Source: Pestalotiopsis fici W106-1 (lineage: Eukaryota > Ascomycota > Sordariomycetes > Amphisphaeriales > Sporocadaceae). Taken from it: a stretch of 64,000 nt of DNA. A program made the translations under genes and the position numbers. The notes below the pieces were generated by a model. That model was given only the letters and a program-made list of their open reading frames with translations, was not told the DNA's origin and made no database searches. The DNA lies in assembly GCF_000516985.1 (NCBI RefSeq), contig NW_006917097.1, positions 2,890,593 through 2,954,592 on the forward strand, read 5' to 3'. Positions 11,253 to 23,387 of this stretch are shown one piece after another (within the stretch, counting starts at the first letter, position 1; each line of letters opens with the position of its first letter).

Positions 11253-14200
11253 TTAGTATGGAGGCTTGGTGAGATTTCCAAGGCTGTGCTCTCTAGACTT
11301 GCTGTCAATACCTCGGAGCAAAGACTGGAGATCAAAGGCCGGGCCTCCAGCTTCGGACATGGGGTTACTGCCCACACTCTCGCTGCCTCTGCTTGTGATA
11401 CTTCGCTTGTAAGGCTTGAAGGCATGGTCCTTTGTCGAAATTGAAGATGGTGGTCGGTAGATATTAGCATGATTTCCCGCCATCGATGACGGGATGGGCG
11501 GTACTGGTGGTACCTCATCGTCCATTTCGTCTTCCTCGTTTGTAGGATGCGATGTCAGGGGACCACCGTCATCTCCGGATGCCTTGCGTTCTCGCGACTT
11601 GGACCTGGTACGTGCTAGGCCTGGCTCTGACTGTGCGTCTGAGACCTCTGATGGGGTGTAATCATAACTGGCCACGCTTTCGCTACTGCTGCTATCATTG
11701 CCAACCGTATGCATCGTGGGCGGGCGCGGGGCATCTCCACTGAGTACCGACTTTAGTTGGTCAACTGAAGCAATGTCGACACCGCGACTTGAAGTGCTCC
11801 GTGCTGAAAAGCGACTCTGCACGCTAGATTTACGAAGTGCCGAGCCAATGCCACCAGCATGAGATGCGGGTCGCAGATTGTGGTGGCTATTGACCGGAGA
11901 CCCTGTGCCACTATGGGTGTGGCCATTGGCCAGGTAACTGTGAACCGTCAAGCGGTTGTTCTTGGTGACAGTAGTGTTCGTCTTTGACCCATTGAGGGAT
12001 GCTGATTTACTACCTTCCTGCAATGCCGCGATTGCTTCGTCCCTAGTCCACTCAGCCAGCATATCTTCCCGGAACTTGGCTGGAATTTGGTGGTCTGTTT
12101 CTGCCGGCGGAATGGCGCTCAAGGATGAACTCAATATGGGATGGGCGAAAGTCCGTCCAGGAGAAGTAGAGGGGCTAGTAGGTGGTGAAGCCTCGCTAAT
12201 ATGGTAGTTGTTGCATATGCAGTCCACCATGGTTGCGCGATCATCGAATGGGAGCAGAGCCTCAGACTCTACGTCGCCCACTGGTATCTTTGCTTGTGCC
12301 TGTGCGCGATGGGCACCCGGAGTGCCAATAGAATCCAGCACTGGCGGTGGTACCTGTATACCGTCCACCCAGAAATGCTTGCTCCTCCGTCTGGTAATTT
12401 CATTCTGGACGGCCTGACCGACAACCATAGTATCGAGATCAAACTTTTCCACAAGGGCCCAGAAATATCCGTGGCACAAAGCGCCCAGACGGACCTTGGC
12501 CAGTGGTGTCTCGGCTTCTAAGATGTCTTCTTGGAGGCGGAAAACCATTGGGATACCATACCGAGTGGCGTTCACACCAAGTCTGTCGACCATTTTTGTG
12601 AGGAGCACATGACACAAGGCAACATCTGACTCGTAATCGACAAACTGGAGCGCATTGTCGTAGATGGACAGGTGCAACAACTGTAAGAAGTACGACTTGG
12701 GCACCTTGACTGGCTTCTCCCGTGATGAAGGATTGGCAGCTCTACGAGCAAAATTAGAGGATGGAGCATCCTTGCCCGCGGCCTTGGGCAGCTTCTGCAA
12801 TTCGTCACGGGCAATGAGGTCGGCCCTGGTAGTCTCGCGATCAAGCCATGTTATAAGGGCATCGCCGTATGCCTTTCGTACTTCTCCGTCCGGGTCACGT
12901 AACAGCCAATGTGTGCCTTCCCAGACCTGGATTGGTACCTTGTTCCTTGTGAGACTGACATTGCCACTAATCTTTGTCTTTGGATTGGCAATCAGAAGAA
13001 CAGCCTTGATCGCTTTCAGAGCTGCTGCCTTGGCAAGATCGAGTGCGAAGTACGAGTCGAGATGTTGCTGATCGTCTACGAGGCTTCCGGCCGAGGTTCC
13101 CGGGGCTGCTGTGTTCTCGGCGGCGTCGGCTGTCTGCGAAGTGCCGAGGGTACTCGGATGGGGTTTGAGGCGTGACAGAATAGCCGAGATCATGTCCGAG
13201 ATCTGGTCTGCATAATAAACGTGAGTCGCCAGATCACCTATGCACCTCTGTATTCTGTCCAGAAGATCCAAGTGCAATGTGCTGGGTTGCTGTGTAGGCT
13301 CAGTATCTGAAGCAGACTTTTCATCTTTACCTTGGCTCGCGCGCCCAGAATACTTCAGTGTCTTCTTCATTTGTTGAATTAGACCGAGGAGAACATCCAT
13401 GATACTCAGACCAATGAGGTTAACTTCTGACCGCAGAAGTGAACTGATGAGAGCGACCAGCACTATTTGCTCAGCCACGTGGTCATTGTTTGGTTGTGTG
13501 CGCACAAACGCGTCGAGTGCAGTAACGAGTATGACATATCGATCTTGTACAGGGGCCCACTGGGCGGCGAGGCAATAGATCTTGACTGCCCAGCCACTGT
13601 CGCGCTTCGTCCGGTCATCAGTGTGCACGACGGTTTCGTTCTGTTGGACTTTTTCTCGGAGGAATTGTAGAATGGCCTGGGTTGCGCCGTGCAGCTGAGC
13701 ACGATTCGGTATAACAAAGATTTGCTTCAAGCACTGCATGGCAAGCAGGCCGGTCTCCTCTTCGGCCAATGCGTCGGCGTCGGCTGCAGAGCCTGACAGT
13801 GCAATCGGGTTCGTGTCTCCGGGCTCCTCTGCAGTTTTAACAGTCGAGATGCTAGTGCGACGGCGGAGCAGGACCCCGGCATCACCTTTCTCTTCGGCCT
13901 GCATGCGGTGGACCAAGACGTCAAGAAAGCCTTCATTGTCTGACCAGAGATTCTCCAAGATCATGGGCACAATGACATCCAACTGTCGACCAGCTACAGA
14001 AGACAGGGCATCGGATTCGGCAACGCTCCTGATGGCCGCCAAGCCTGCATTCCTCCATCTCAAGGCGACAGGCTTGCTTGGCGTGCCCTTGCCGGGGGTC
14101 TGCCGGGTCGAGGCAAAGGTCGCATATTGGTGCACGATGTCTTCGTACTGGCGCACGTAGGATTGGTCGGCGAAAAGCGAGGAAGCATCGTGATGTTCGC

Positions 14201-14698
14201 AGAATGTCTCAAAAGTAGGCAGAGACGCCTCGATCATGGTGATGTCGGCCGAGCGCAGCACAAGACTCAGCACTTTAATGACATTTTGCGCAAATAACGG
14301 GAAATCTTTGGGAGACTTCTCAATCAGGGCGGCGATGATCTGTAGGGTCACCTGGACATTACTGGAAGTTGGTTGGCGCAGTCAGCATGTGTGGTTTCTT
14401 CCGGATGAGGTGGCAGCAAGGAGAAGACGATGACGCGACCCAGTCAAGTCAAGAATCAAAGTGTCATGCCGTTTGTAACATACCCAATTCGCAGGCGCCA
14501 GACATCGCTGGCAGTCTTCTTCTCGAGAAAGCTGCCTACTTTTTGTATCTTTGATCGTCGTGAGGTGGCGTAGAAGAGCAGGTAGCTCAGTTCACTCGAG
14601 TTGGGCTTGACGTCAACGGCTCCCTTGGTGGTTCGCGGGTAACATTTCAGTACAAGGACTTGGTGCTTCGGACGGCACTTTTGCTGAATGGCGTTCAT
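11253..14698 (-). CDS. efr3: EFR3, plasma-membrane scaffold of the PI4-kinase Stt4 complex
   Basis: Exons 14698-14484 and 14361-11253 give 1,107 aa; the 122-bp intron has a GTATGT donor and CAG acceptor and restores the conserved junction RLRIG-NVQVTLQI. The start at 14698 was chosen because EFR3 proteins begin M-N-A-I-x-Q-K-C-R-P-K-H-Q; the frame upstream lacks another ATG. The N-terminal third carries the strongly conserved CRPKHQVLVLKCYPR block and the following helical repeats; Cys near the N-terminus is a known palmitoylation type of site. The C-terminal ~350 residues are low-complexity, Ser/Pro-rich and presumably disordered and phosphorylated. In yeast Efr3 anchors Ypp1 and the PI 4-kinase Stt4 at the plasma membrane to supply PI4P. 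Identity is very secure; the fungal gene is essential in yeast. Confidence 0.95.
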
Positions 14699-17602
14699 CG
14701 CGCCGACGCGCAAGTGGCCAGTGGGTGCGGTGCGAGCGTCGGAGGATCGGCCTCGGAGTATCAGGAACGGCGAACGGGTTGGTAATGCCTCATTCGAGAG
14801 GATGCTGTAAGTTCGGTTTGTTTATGCTGGCTTGTGAGACGTGAGGGAAGAAAAAAAAAATAGTAGCAGCAATAATCAATCGGGAGTCGTGGCAGCTTTG
14901 GCTCAGACCCCAGACCCAGGCTGGGCTGAGAAAATGACGAGGGCTGCCTGCTTTACTTGCTGGGAGCCCAAGAGAGTGCTGCGACGTATGGGACTAGACC
15001 CCGACTTGGTGTCAGATTGAGATGATCCCAGAAGGCCCTGTCCTAAGCACTGGACGCTCCACTGGAACCAAGGCCTAGTTTGGACCAGAGAGCCTAGTAC
15101 AGGAGGTAATCTTGAAATTGCCCGGGCTAGCGCATAATAGTAATCATCAAGGGTGGCTTGTGTATGTGAAATTTGGAGGGAGATAATTAATGAGAAAAGA
15201 ACCACCGCGTTTCTTGCGGTCGTTGTGCTGTGCTGTGCAATCCAGTTGCAGTCCAGTTCAATCCTGTTCTGCTGCTGCAAATGTCGGGCCAAACCTTTCC
15301 ACGTTCTATTGTTTTGATGCGAGGCCTAGGTGTTGCTAATTTTGTCTGTCCGGGCAATAGGCTGTGTGTCTCGTAACTTTGGAGTGACTCGGCAGTGTTC
15401 GTCCCGCATACACATAGCGCGGGGGACTTTTGGATTGTTACTAATGTTTCTTGGGGGTTTTTTCTTTTCGATGTGTTGGATTACCAATGTCGATCAGGGC
15501 TTTTCTTCTCCTTCTCTTTGTCTCTCTCTATCCCAGAGTCGAAACACAGGACCAAGCACCGACACGTTTTTGTTTGCGAAGAAAAAGTCGAGCTCGGTGC
15601 GTCATCAGGCTTGGGCATGTCTCAACTTCCGCCGCAACCAAGCAAGTGCTGCTGCTGCTAAGGCGCTCTGGCGCTTGGCTTCGACGTACCGGACGGAGAT
15701 GTGAGACCAGGGCACCTAGCACTAGGTAGGCAGATAGGAGCCTAATGTAATAATATAAGAACAAGATATGATCTGGCTGTGCTAGAACTAGTGCAGAGTG
15801 TCGGGACTCGGTTGCTGGATGACAGGAGTGGGAACCAAGGAAAAGGGGTCCCTCTGATTACTTGCGGTCCCCCCAAAGGTCTTATCAAATGTCGGGGCTG
15901 CACTTGGACGTTGCGGTACTGACTTGCGAATCATCAATCTCCGCACAATCTCGCGTTCAGCATTGCTGCTCGCTTGTGAACACGACAAGCCGAATTGTGA
16001 TCAGTCAGGTTCCAAGACTTGCCAGGTCACGGACAGATGGGAGGAGCAGAAGAAGGGAAATATACATATATCTCTGCCGGGCAGGTCTCCATCAACCGTG
16101 TCCTTTCCTCTACTCTAAATATTTCATGCCGGCGGCCTCGGTACATACATGACTTACCTACATATGTACTGCACGTACAATAGCTACATGTACATTATTG
16201 CGTGAAGAAAAGAAAGGTCCAAGCTCCTTCTCCAAAGGGAAGGGGGAAAACATCCACATCCACCAGACATCAATCAGTTCCAGGTCCAGGTCAGTTTTAT
16301 TTTAGTACGTAGTGAGCTGCAGCAACATCGTCATTGTCCATGACTAAAAACTAGTCGCAAACTGCCAAGCTGCCACATTTCTTATCTAATAGATAGACAT
16401 CCTGACATCTCGAGTTCATATGTTCACATTAAACCAGTCAGTCCTCGTTTGCAATCTGACCTGCACAGAGACCACTGTCCTTTGTAAGACCGCGTCTGTT
16501 CTTGTAAAGTGACCTGTTGCATAAAGACGAATCGCACGCGGCTATCTTCTACGACTCATGTGCTACAAGATCTCCTCCCCCAACAAGTTTTGTGCTGCCG
16601 ACAAATGATCTGTCGACGTTGCATGATACTCCAACCTTGCAGCTTGCTCTGGGTCCTTTGGGAGGCACCGATGATCTGGGTGCATATACACCTGTACGCA
16701 CGCATTCTGCCAATGATTGACACTTGGATCACCCGACATTACTGCTTCTTGCTGTCTGCCCTGTAGGGCTTTTTGATCCTTTTCTCATGGCTGCCCGAGT
16801 CAATGGAACCAAACCAAACGAGTTGTTAATGATTGCGCACCCCCTCAAATGCCGCATGGTCATCGGCCTGCTCCCACCCTTGCGAGGTAAACACCGACCA
16901 GCATCAATTTGTTGGCCCTCGGTACCTAGTAGACATGTCGCTTGTTCAAGTGCATACCAACCTCACCTACATACTTGAGCTTCCCCGCTCGAAGTGATCG
17001 GTGCCAGGGCCTGGAAGCAAGCGATTATCAGGTTATCAGATCCTGTCCTTTCCCGATCTTGCATTACTCCTCAAGTCAACTGCGGAAGGGGTCTCTTGTC
17101 CCAACGTATGTCAATCTTCTCTGGCACCTGTCATTAGTGTTCATGATCCGCTTCGCATATATCCTACATTTCGTGATGAAAGACGGGTATGGACAGTATG
17201 AATCTCGTTTATCTTTTTCATACTCGTTACCCATTAGATGATGATACGTTCGACCATCTTTATTAGAGGGTCTTAATTGCTCCCGCTGTATTGCGCGCAT
17301 CAAAGAACTCATGAGTATCCTTGCCAATATGCGTCGAATCATTCATCTCCTGGCCTTGAGAGTCGAAGAGAGGAGAAGAGTAAATGCGGCTGGTAGTGGA
17401 ATGCGAGAACCGTGGTACTGCGCAGACAATCCCACAAGATAGATGAATCACGCTTTTCTTTACCATGAGAGCCGCAATCAAAGCTCAAGACTTCTCCCAT
17501 TTTATACCCAAACTGGCAAGTTCTTCCGTCGAACAATACCATATCAGTTGCTCTTGATAGAGACCCTGATAGATTGCGAGACAAAGTGGGCCCGGTATAT
17601 CT
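14699..17602. other. Gene-free interval upstream of EFR3
   Basis: About 2.9 kb with no ORF I can assign. The EFR3 promoter must lie near its left end. The sequence has pyrimidine-rich stretches (around 15.5 kb) and several GGTAC/TACCTAC-type short motifs, but no LTR, tRNA or conserved exon. The right end stops at the target-site duplication of the Copia element. Confidence 0.55.
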
Positions 17603-17607
17603 CTATC
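17603..17607 (+). repeat. Left target-site duplication of the Copia element (CTATC)
   Basis: CTATC directly precedes the TG that starts the left LTR and is repeated exactly at 22871-22875 after the CA that ends the right LTR. A 5-bp direct duplication is standard for Ty1/Copia integrases and fixes the element borders. Confidence 0.9.
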
Positions 17608-17840
17608 TGTTGATCAAGGTGGTGCTTTCCTATTAGAGTTTAAACTGGTCTGATATAGGTGTCAATTGTGTGATATATTGATCTATATTCTGCGCCTCTT
17701 AGTTTTAATAAGGTATACGTTTATTTAGGTGGCCCCGGCTAATCCCCGGAAGGTCCCGTATATCTATCTAGACACTATAATATTAATCCGTATACTTAAG
17801 CACACGCTAATATATAGGAATTATAATCCACTATTTAACA
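17608..17840 (-). repeat. Left LTR (3' LTR of the minus-strand element)
   Basis: This 233-bp LTR starts TGTTGATC and ends TTTAACA on the + strand. Its outer half (to about 17.72 kb) keeps the unmutated sequence, whereas its inner half shows many C-to-T and G-to-A changes relative to the right LTR. The same length as the partner LTR means no indels have accumulated. Confidence 0.93.
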
Positions 17841-17850
17841 CACCCCCTTA
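17841..17850 (-). other. Putative polypurine tract
   Basis: CACCCCCTTA on the + strand, that is TAAGGGGGTG on the - strand, directly against the left LTR. Its position next to the 3' LTR fits a second-strand primer tract and supports minus-strand orientation. It is one of the few GC-containing stretches in the interior. Confidence 0.7.
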
Positions 17851-20800
17851 GATTTACGATTTATCGTAAATTTAGCTATATTTAAATCAAAATTGCTAAT
17901 TAGCAAGATATAGCTTTTTTTAAGGCTATTCGTTTTAATTACGATAAATAACTTTAAATCCCATTTATTACAAAAAATTCTGCTATTTTCCTATTAGCAA
18001 GCTTTTTATTAATCTATTTGCTATTATTTTATTTAAAGGTTTATAAATAACTTTAACCCTTTCTTTTTAGGCTTTTTATCGTAATTAATAATTATAAATA
18101 TTTATATAACGGAGCTTTATTTTTAATAACGCGATTTTAGCGCTAATTAAATTAATAATTTATTTATTATTATATTTAATAATAATAGTGCTATTATCTA
18201 GCTATATCGATAGTTTTTTTAATAATCGGCTAACGAATAATATTTTTTTAGCAGCTTGCGCTAAAGCAAATAATTTAGCTTTTATAATAAAAGTAATAAT
18301 TATATTTTATTTATTTAATCGCTAATTAATTAATCCTCTAAATAGCTTTATAGCGAATATTTAGGTATTTTTGCGATTAATATTATTATCGGCAAATAAT
18401 GCGTTATTAGTAATTATTAAATTAAAGGATTTTCCGATTTTAAGCGAAAGTTTTTTAATATTAATTAAATAGATTAAAGCTCGATTAGCAGCTTTTTAAT
18501 ATATTTAGCTTAAATTATTAAAAAAATCGAGCTAATTTAGCTATTACAAATATAATATTTAATTTTATAAATATAGCCGCGAATAGCAATAATCCGATTT
18601 TTTTTTTAATATTTTTGTATTTTATAAGGAAACGCTATAATTAATCGAGGTATAAGTTTTTTATAGCTTATTAGCGTTATATAAATTTTTTTTTTATTTA
18701 TAAGCTTAGCGATTTTTTTTAAAATAAGCCTTTTAAAAAAGCTAGATTATTTTAAATATACGATTTTTAATCACTTTTATCCTAAAAAACCATTATATTA
18801 GCTCGCTATTATTAATTTTATATTTTTTTATAAAATACTATATTAAATAATTAATAGCTTTTTTATTTTTATTCTTATATATAATAATTATATTATTAAC
18901 GTAAAAAAAAACTAGTATTTTTTTTAATAAATGCGTAAGGCTTATATAATATTTAAATATAACCGATTTCGGCCAGAGTTTTTATAAATTTTTTTTATTA
19001 TAATAGCGGTAATATCCGTAATTTATAAAATATTTTATTTAATAATAATATAGCGTTTTTTTTCGATATTTATCCGGCATTTTTATAAATATATTTTAAT
19101 TAATAGGAGCGTATATAAACGCGTTTATTACGTTATATTATATTAATTTAAAATCGAATTTCGCTATAATTGCGATTAGGGTGCGAAATAATTTTTTAGC
19201 TAATATAGCCGCGTAAATTTCCTAATTTTAGGATTTCGCCTATTAATTACCGCGAACGACGAATTTTGCTTTATATTTTTAAAATCTCCTATGCTTATCG
19301 AATTTATATACATATACCTATATATAATTAAAGATTTATTTGCCTTTTATTTGTAAATTTTTTTTATTAATTTCGGTTTAAAATCGTATATTTTTATAAT
19401 TTTATAAATAATTAGCTTTTATTTAAAAAAATAATTTGCTAAACGGATAATAATATAATTTATAATATTATTTAAAGGAAGCTAAAATTTCCGTTTTATA
19501 AATTTTTACCCTTTAACGAAGGAAGCGTTTTAGCTTTGCTTTATCGTTTTAATTATTGCTTTATTTTGCTTTAAAAACGGCTTTATAACTAGCTAGGAAA
19601 GCTATTTATTATAGGATTATTTTAGGTTTTTTTTTTAATAGCGCCGTATCCTTAATTATAATCGCTTTTATGCTATATATTAATAAAGCTAATAAAGGTA
19701 TTTATAATAAAATTTAAAAGGCAAATTTCGCGGTAATAAAAGGGTATTATTTATCCCTTTTATTTAGCGCTGCTTTTTTATTTTTTTAATTATTATTTTT
19801 TTTTCTAATTATTTTAATTATCGCTTAATAGGATGTTTTTTGCGGCGGTTTTTTTACTTTTTGGTTTTTATAAGATTTCGTTTTTAAATATTGCGTAATT
19901 AATTACGAAATCGGCGATAAGCTGGGTATTAGCACTTAAAAACTCGTTTTTAAATATATCCTATTTTCCGTCGCATAATTTTTTTTCGTTTATAATTATA
20001 TTTTTCGTATTAATTAATTTATTCCGATTAAGAATCTAAATTTTATAAATATTAAATAATTTATATCCGATTAAATATTTTATTTATATTTTAGGTGCTA
20101 ATCGTTATAAACGGCCGAATTTTTATTATGCCGTTAGCGTTATTACGTACGCTTTATATCCGAATACTTTAAAATAAATTTAATTAGGCTTATAACTCGG
20201 ATTTAAGACTTTTTTTGCTTTCGCAATTGCTTTATAGAATTTTATATATAATATGCGCTATTAAAAATTATAATTTAGCGTGCGATTATATAAATATACC
20301 GCGGTTTTGCCGATTTCGGGCTAAAATTAATAAAGGAGTTTTATGCTAATATATATTACCCGTTCCTTTTTTTTAATTATACCCTTTAAGCGTTTAATAG
20401 CTTTATTTTAAGCTTATATATATAATACTAAAGGCTCGAATTTAATATATTTATTTTTAAAGTATTTTTTTATTACCTATTTAATTTTTATAATTTCGTT
20501 ATTATATTCGATAATTTTAATTTTAATATTATATTAAATTTTTATTATACCTAAAAATAATCGGAAAACGTTAATTAATATAATTATAATTTTTTCCGTA
20601 AAATAATAATCCTATATATATCCCGTTTACTAATAAATAATTAATATTTAAAATATATAATTTTTAATCCTTTTAATATAATTATAAAAATTTATAACTA
20701 ATTATTCGCTATAATTTTCGTTAATTAGCTATAGCGCTTATTATAATTAGCGCGTAATTTTTATAAATACGTAGGCTTTATATTTTATTATAATTAGTCC

Positions 20801-22637
20801 TTTAATTTTTATTTTTTAAAATAAATAAATAAGGTATTCGAAAGCTACCGGGCCTAAATATCTTATTTTATAATGCTATCGTATAGCTTCCCTAATTAAT
20901 AATAGCCTTTTTATCTATATTATATATTTTTTCCGGTAAATAATAAATAACGCTAAAAATAATTCGTAAAATTTATATTCGAAGACGTATTATCCGTATC
21001 GGTTTTAAAATATACTAATTAAAAATTTATTTTTTTTGCGTAATATTATAAAGTCGTTTTTATTATCCTAATAATATTTTTATTTTTATAATTAACGAAA
21101 TAATATTAATATAATTAGCAGCCTAAAATAATAAGCTATATTATTTAATAATAATATTTTAAATCCGAATTATATAATTATTATATTATACCCGTAAATA
21201 GGTAATTTCCGGTCGCCTAACCAAATAAAATCGTAATTAAAAGCTTATTTATAATTAATAAGCCTTGCTTTTATATTTATAATTAAAATCGTTATCGCTA
21301 AATTTAAAATAATTAAATAGCGTAAAAAGTAATCTTTTATAAATGCTATAAAACTGCTTTATACGTTTATTATTAGTTATCTATCCTATTAATCCGTATT
21401 AATCGGAAATAATTTTTTTTTAGTTATTCGTAATATGCTAATTCGGCTGGTTTTAATCCTTTTTATATTGCGAACCTGCTTTTATAAATTAAAGTCTTTT
21501 TTAAAGGCTTTATTTATTCGTGCTTATATTTTATTTTTAAAAACGAAACCTAAATAAACTTTTTTTAGGAATACGTAAAAACACAAATTAAAGGCGTAAA
21601 AAAATGGCAAATAAGGCATTTAGTATCCTTTTACCTTTTATTATAAATAATTCGTCTACTTTTTTTTTACGTAAATTAGCCGCATTTAATCGGGGAAGCA
21701 TCTAATTTTTAATAAGGTAAACGTCTTTATTTTATCCGTTTTAAAGCTATTTATTAGCTTTATTAGCGTAAATTACGAAAGCGCCTTTTTTAATTTTTGG
21801 CTTAATCGGCTATTAAATGCTTAAGTTTTTATAAAAATCGTTATTTATTACCCGATATTTTAAATTCTTATTTAAAATATTTTATTTTTTATAAATTTAA
21901 TAAAAAGCGGCTTATTATAATATAATTAAAATAATAATATTTAAAAAATTTATAGCCTAAATTAAATTATTTTATATTTTAATTATTTATTTTATTTAGG
22001 CTTTCGCTATAATTATTTTTTATTTATTAACCTAATTTACAGCTTTTTTTAATATTTTTAAAGGCTTAAAAGCTTCGAAATATTATTTTTTTGCTTTTTT
22101 TTTATTATTTAAGGCTAATTTGCCATAGCGAGCCCTAAAATTTTTATATTATTTATATAAAGGCTCATTAATTAAATAATACGTAAAAAAAAAATCTAAA
22201 AAAATCGTAATAATTATTTATTTCGTAATCTTTTTAATCGCCGTATATTGCTTAATATATATAGCCTTTTTTATTTTATAATAATTATAATCGAAATTAA
22301 ACGATTTTTAACCTTTTTCGGTAAAATCCGTTATCGTTTATTCCCCGTTTTCTTTATTTTAAATACTCGAATCGTCGCTTTCGTTTATAGCTTCGAAAAT
22401 CGCTACCGCGGTCTTTATATATTTAATTTTTCTAATATCCGGTTTAATTAAGGTTTTAATTAAAATCGTTTTATTTTTAAAATAATTAATTAATCCGGTA
22501 ATTTATGCCTAGATTTAGAACGCATATTCCTAATTATTTTAATCGGAAATTATTTTTAACGATACCGTTAGGCCGATTCCGGTTTTTTTCGTAATTATTA
22601 TTTTTATAGCTTCGGCGGAAGCATTAAAACTTTTAAT

Positions 22638-22870
22638 TATTAATTAAAATAATGCTTTCCTATTAAAGTTTAAACTAATCTAATATAAATATTAATTATA
22701 TAATATATTAATTTATATTTTACGCCTTTTAGTTTTAATAAAATATACGCTTATTTAGGTGGCCCCGGCTAATCCCCGGGAGGTCCCGTACATCTATCTG
22801 GACACTATGGTATTGATCCGTGTGCTCAAGCACACGCCAGTGTATGGGAACCATAGTCCACCATCTGACA
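22638..22870 (-). repeat. Right LTR (5' LTR of the minus-strand element)
   Basis: This 233-bp LTR begins TATTAATT, the fully mutated form of TGTTGATC in the left LTR, and ends CATCTGACA. Here the inner half is mutated and the outer ~110 bp are intact, the mirror image of the left LTR. Both LTRs share an unmutated GC-rich core, GGTGGCCCCGGCTAATCCCC. Confidence 0.93.
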
Positions 22871-23387
22871 CTATCTGGTCTCGCTACCATCATAAAGAGC
22901 TTCCCACATCATGACCCCGGATTGTCGCGGCCAAACCCCCCAGCCAGCTAACTGTCAAGGTTCTTTGGTGCACTTTTTGGTCTAAAGAGCTGAAAGAGAG
23001 CGCCAGCTATGAGAAACCCTGTCCCTTTTTGTACCCTTGCTGGGGAGAAATGATGCAAAGATACCCGCGCCGTGCATACTGATACGACCCCGGGTACTCA
23101 GTTCGCGCGATATGATTGGCAACTTTCCTCCACGCCCAAAGATAAAGGCGTATCTCCGAACCAGCGAATATATCTGCCATGTCTCGCAGCTTGACTCTTG
23201 TTCAGACTTGGCTTTTTCTTGTCAAGCTTCTCAGCCTTTTCTTTTCCTTTTGCTTCGTCTTGGTTGAAATCTTTCTTTCTAATTGAGTCTGCATAAATGT
23301 TTATACCGCGTTGTGTCGCTGACAAGCCCTCTTATCAGATCGTACACCTTGACACGATCCCCTGTCTTATCTCGAGCTTCTCCGACA
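22871..23387. promoter_or_regulatory. Right target duplication and permease promoter
   Basis: CTATC at 22871-22875 is the right target-site duplication. The remaining ~510 bp of normal-composition DNA separates the dead retrotransposon from the permease start codon and must hold its promoter and leader. No specific regulator site was recognised. Confidence 0.6.

Larger units (their letters stand above)
17608..22870 (-). mobile_element. RIP-inactivated Ty1/Copia LTR retrotransposon
   Basis: The element is 5,263 bp with two 233-bp LTRs and a 5-bp target duplication. The interior (17841-22637) is extremely AT-rich and stop-filled. Orientation is minus: a purine-rich tract (complement of 17841-17850) abuts the left LTR as a 3' polypurine tract, and pol remnants read on the - strand. 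At 18892-18903 the reverse-transcriptase YVDD box reads YVNN, the expected G-to-A change. At about 18170-18406 a Copia-type RNase H is readable, with the RK-x-T-stop block where CAA became TAA, followed by A-L-A-Q-A-A-K and S-R-L-L-K. Frames remain aligned through stops, so damage is by transitions rather than indels. No functional protein can be made from it. I could not identify a primer-binding site. Confidence 0.93.

Noticed and set aside
22248..22451. 67-codon + strand ORF in the AT-rich region
   Set aside because: It lies within the RIP-mutated interior of the Copia element and runs against its coding strand.
17608..22870. AT-rich block as a mitochondrial insertion or centromere fragment
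   Set aside because: Paired 233-bp LTRs, an exact 5-bp target duplication and Copia RT/RNase H remnants explain it as a RIP-mutated retrotransposon.
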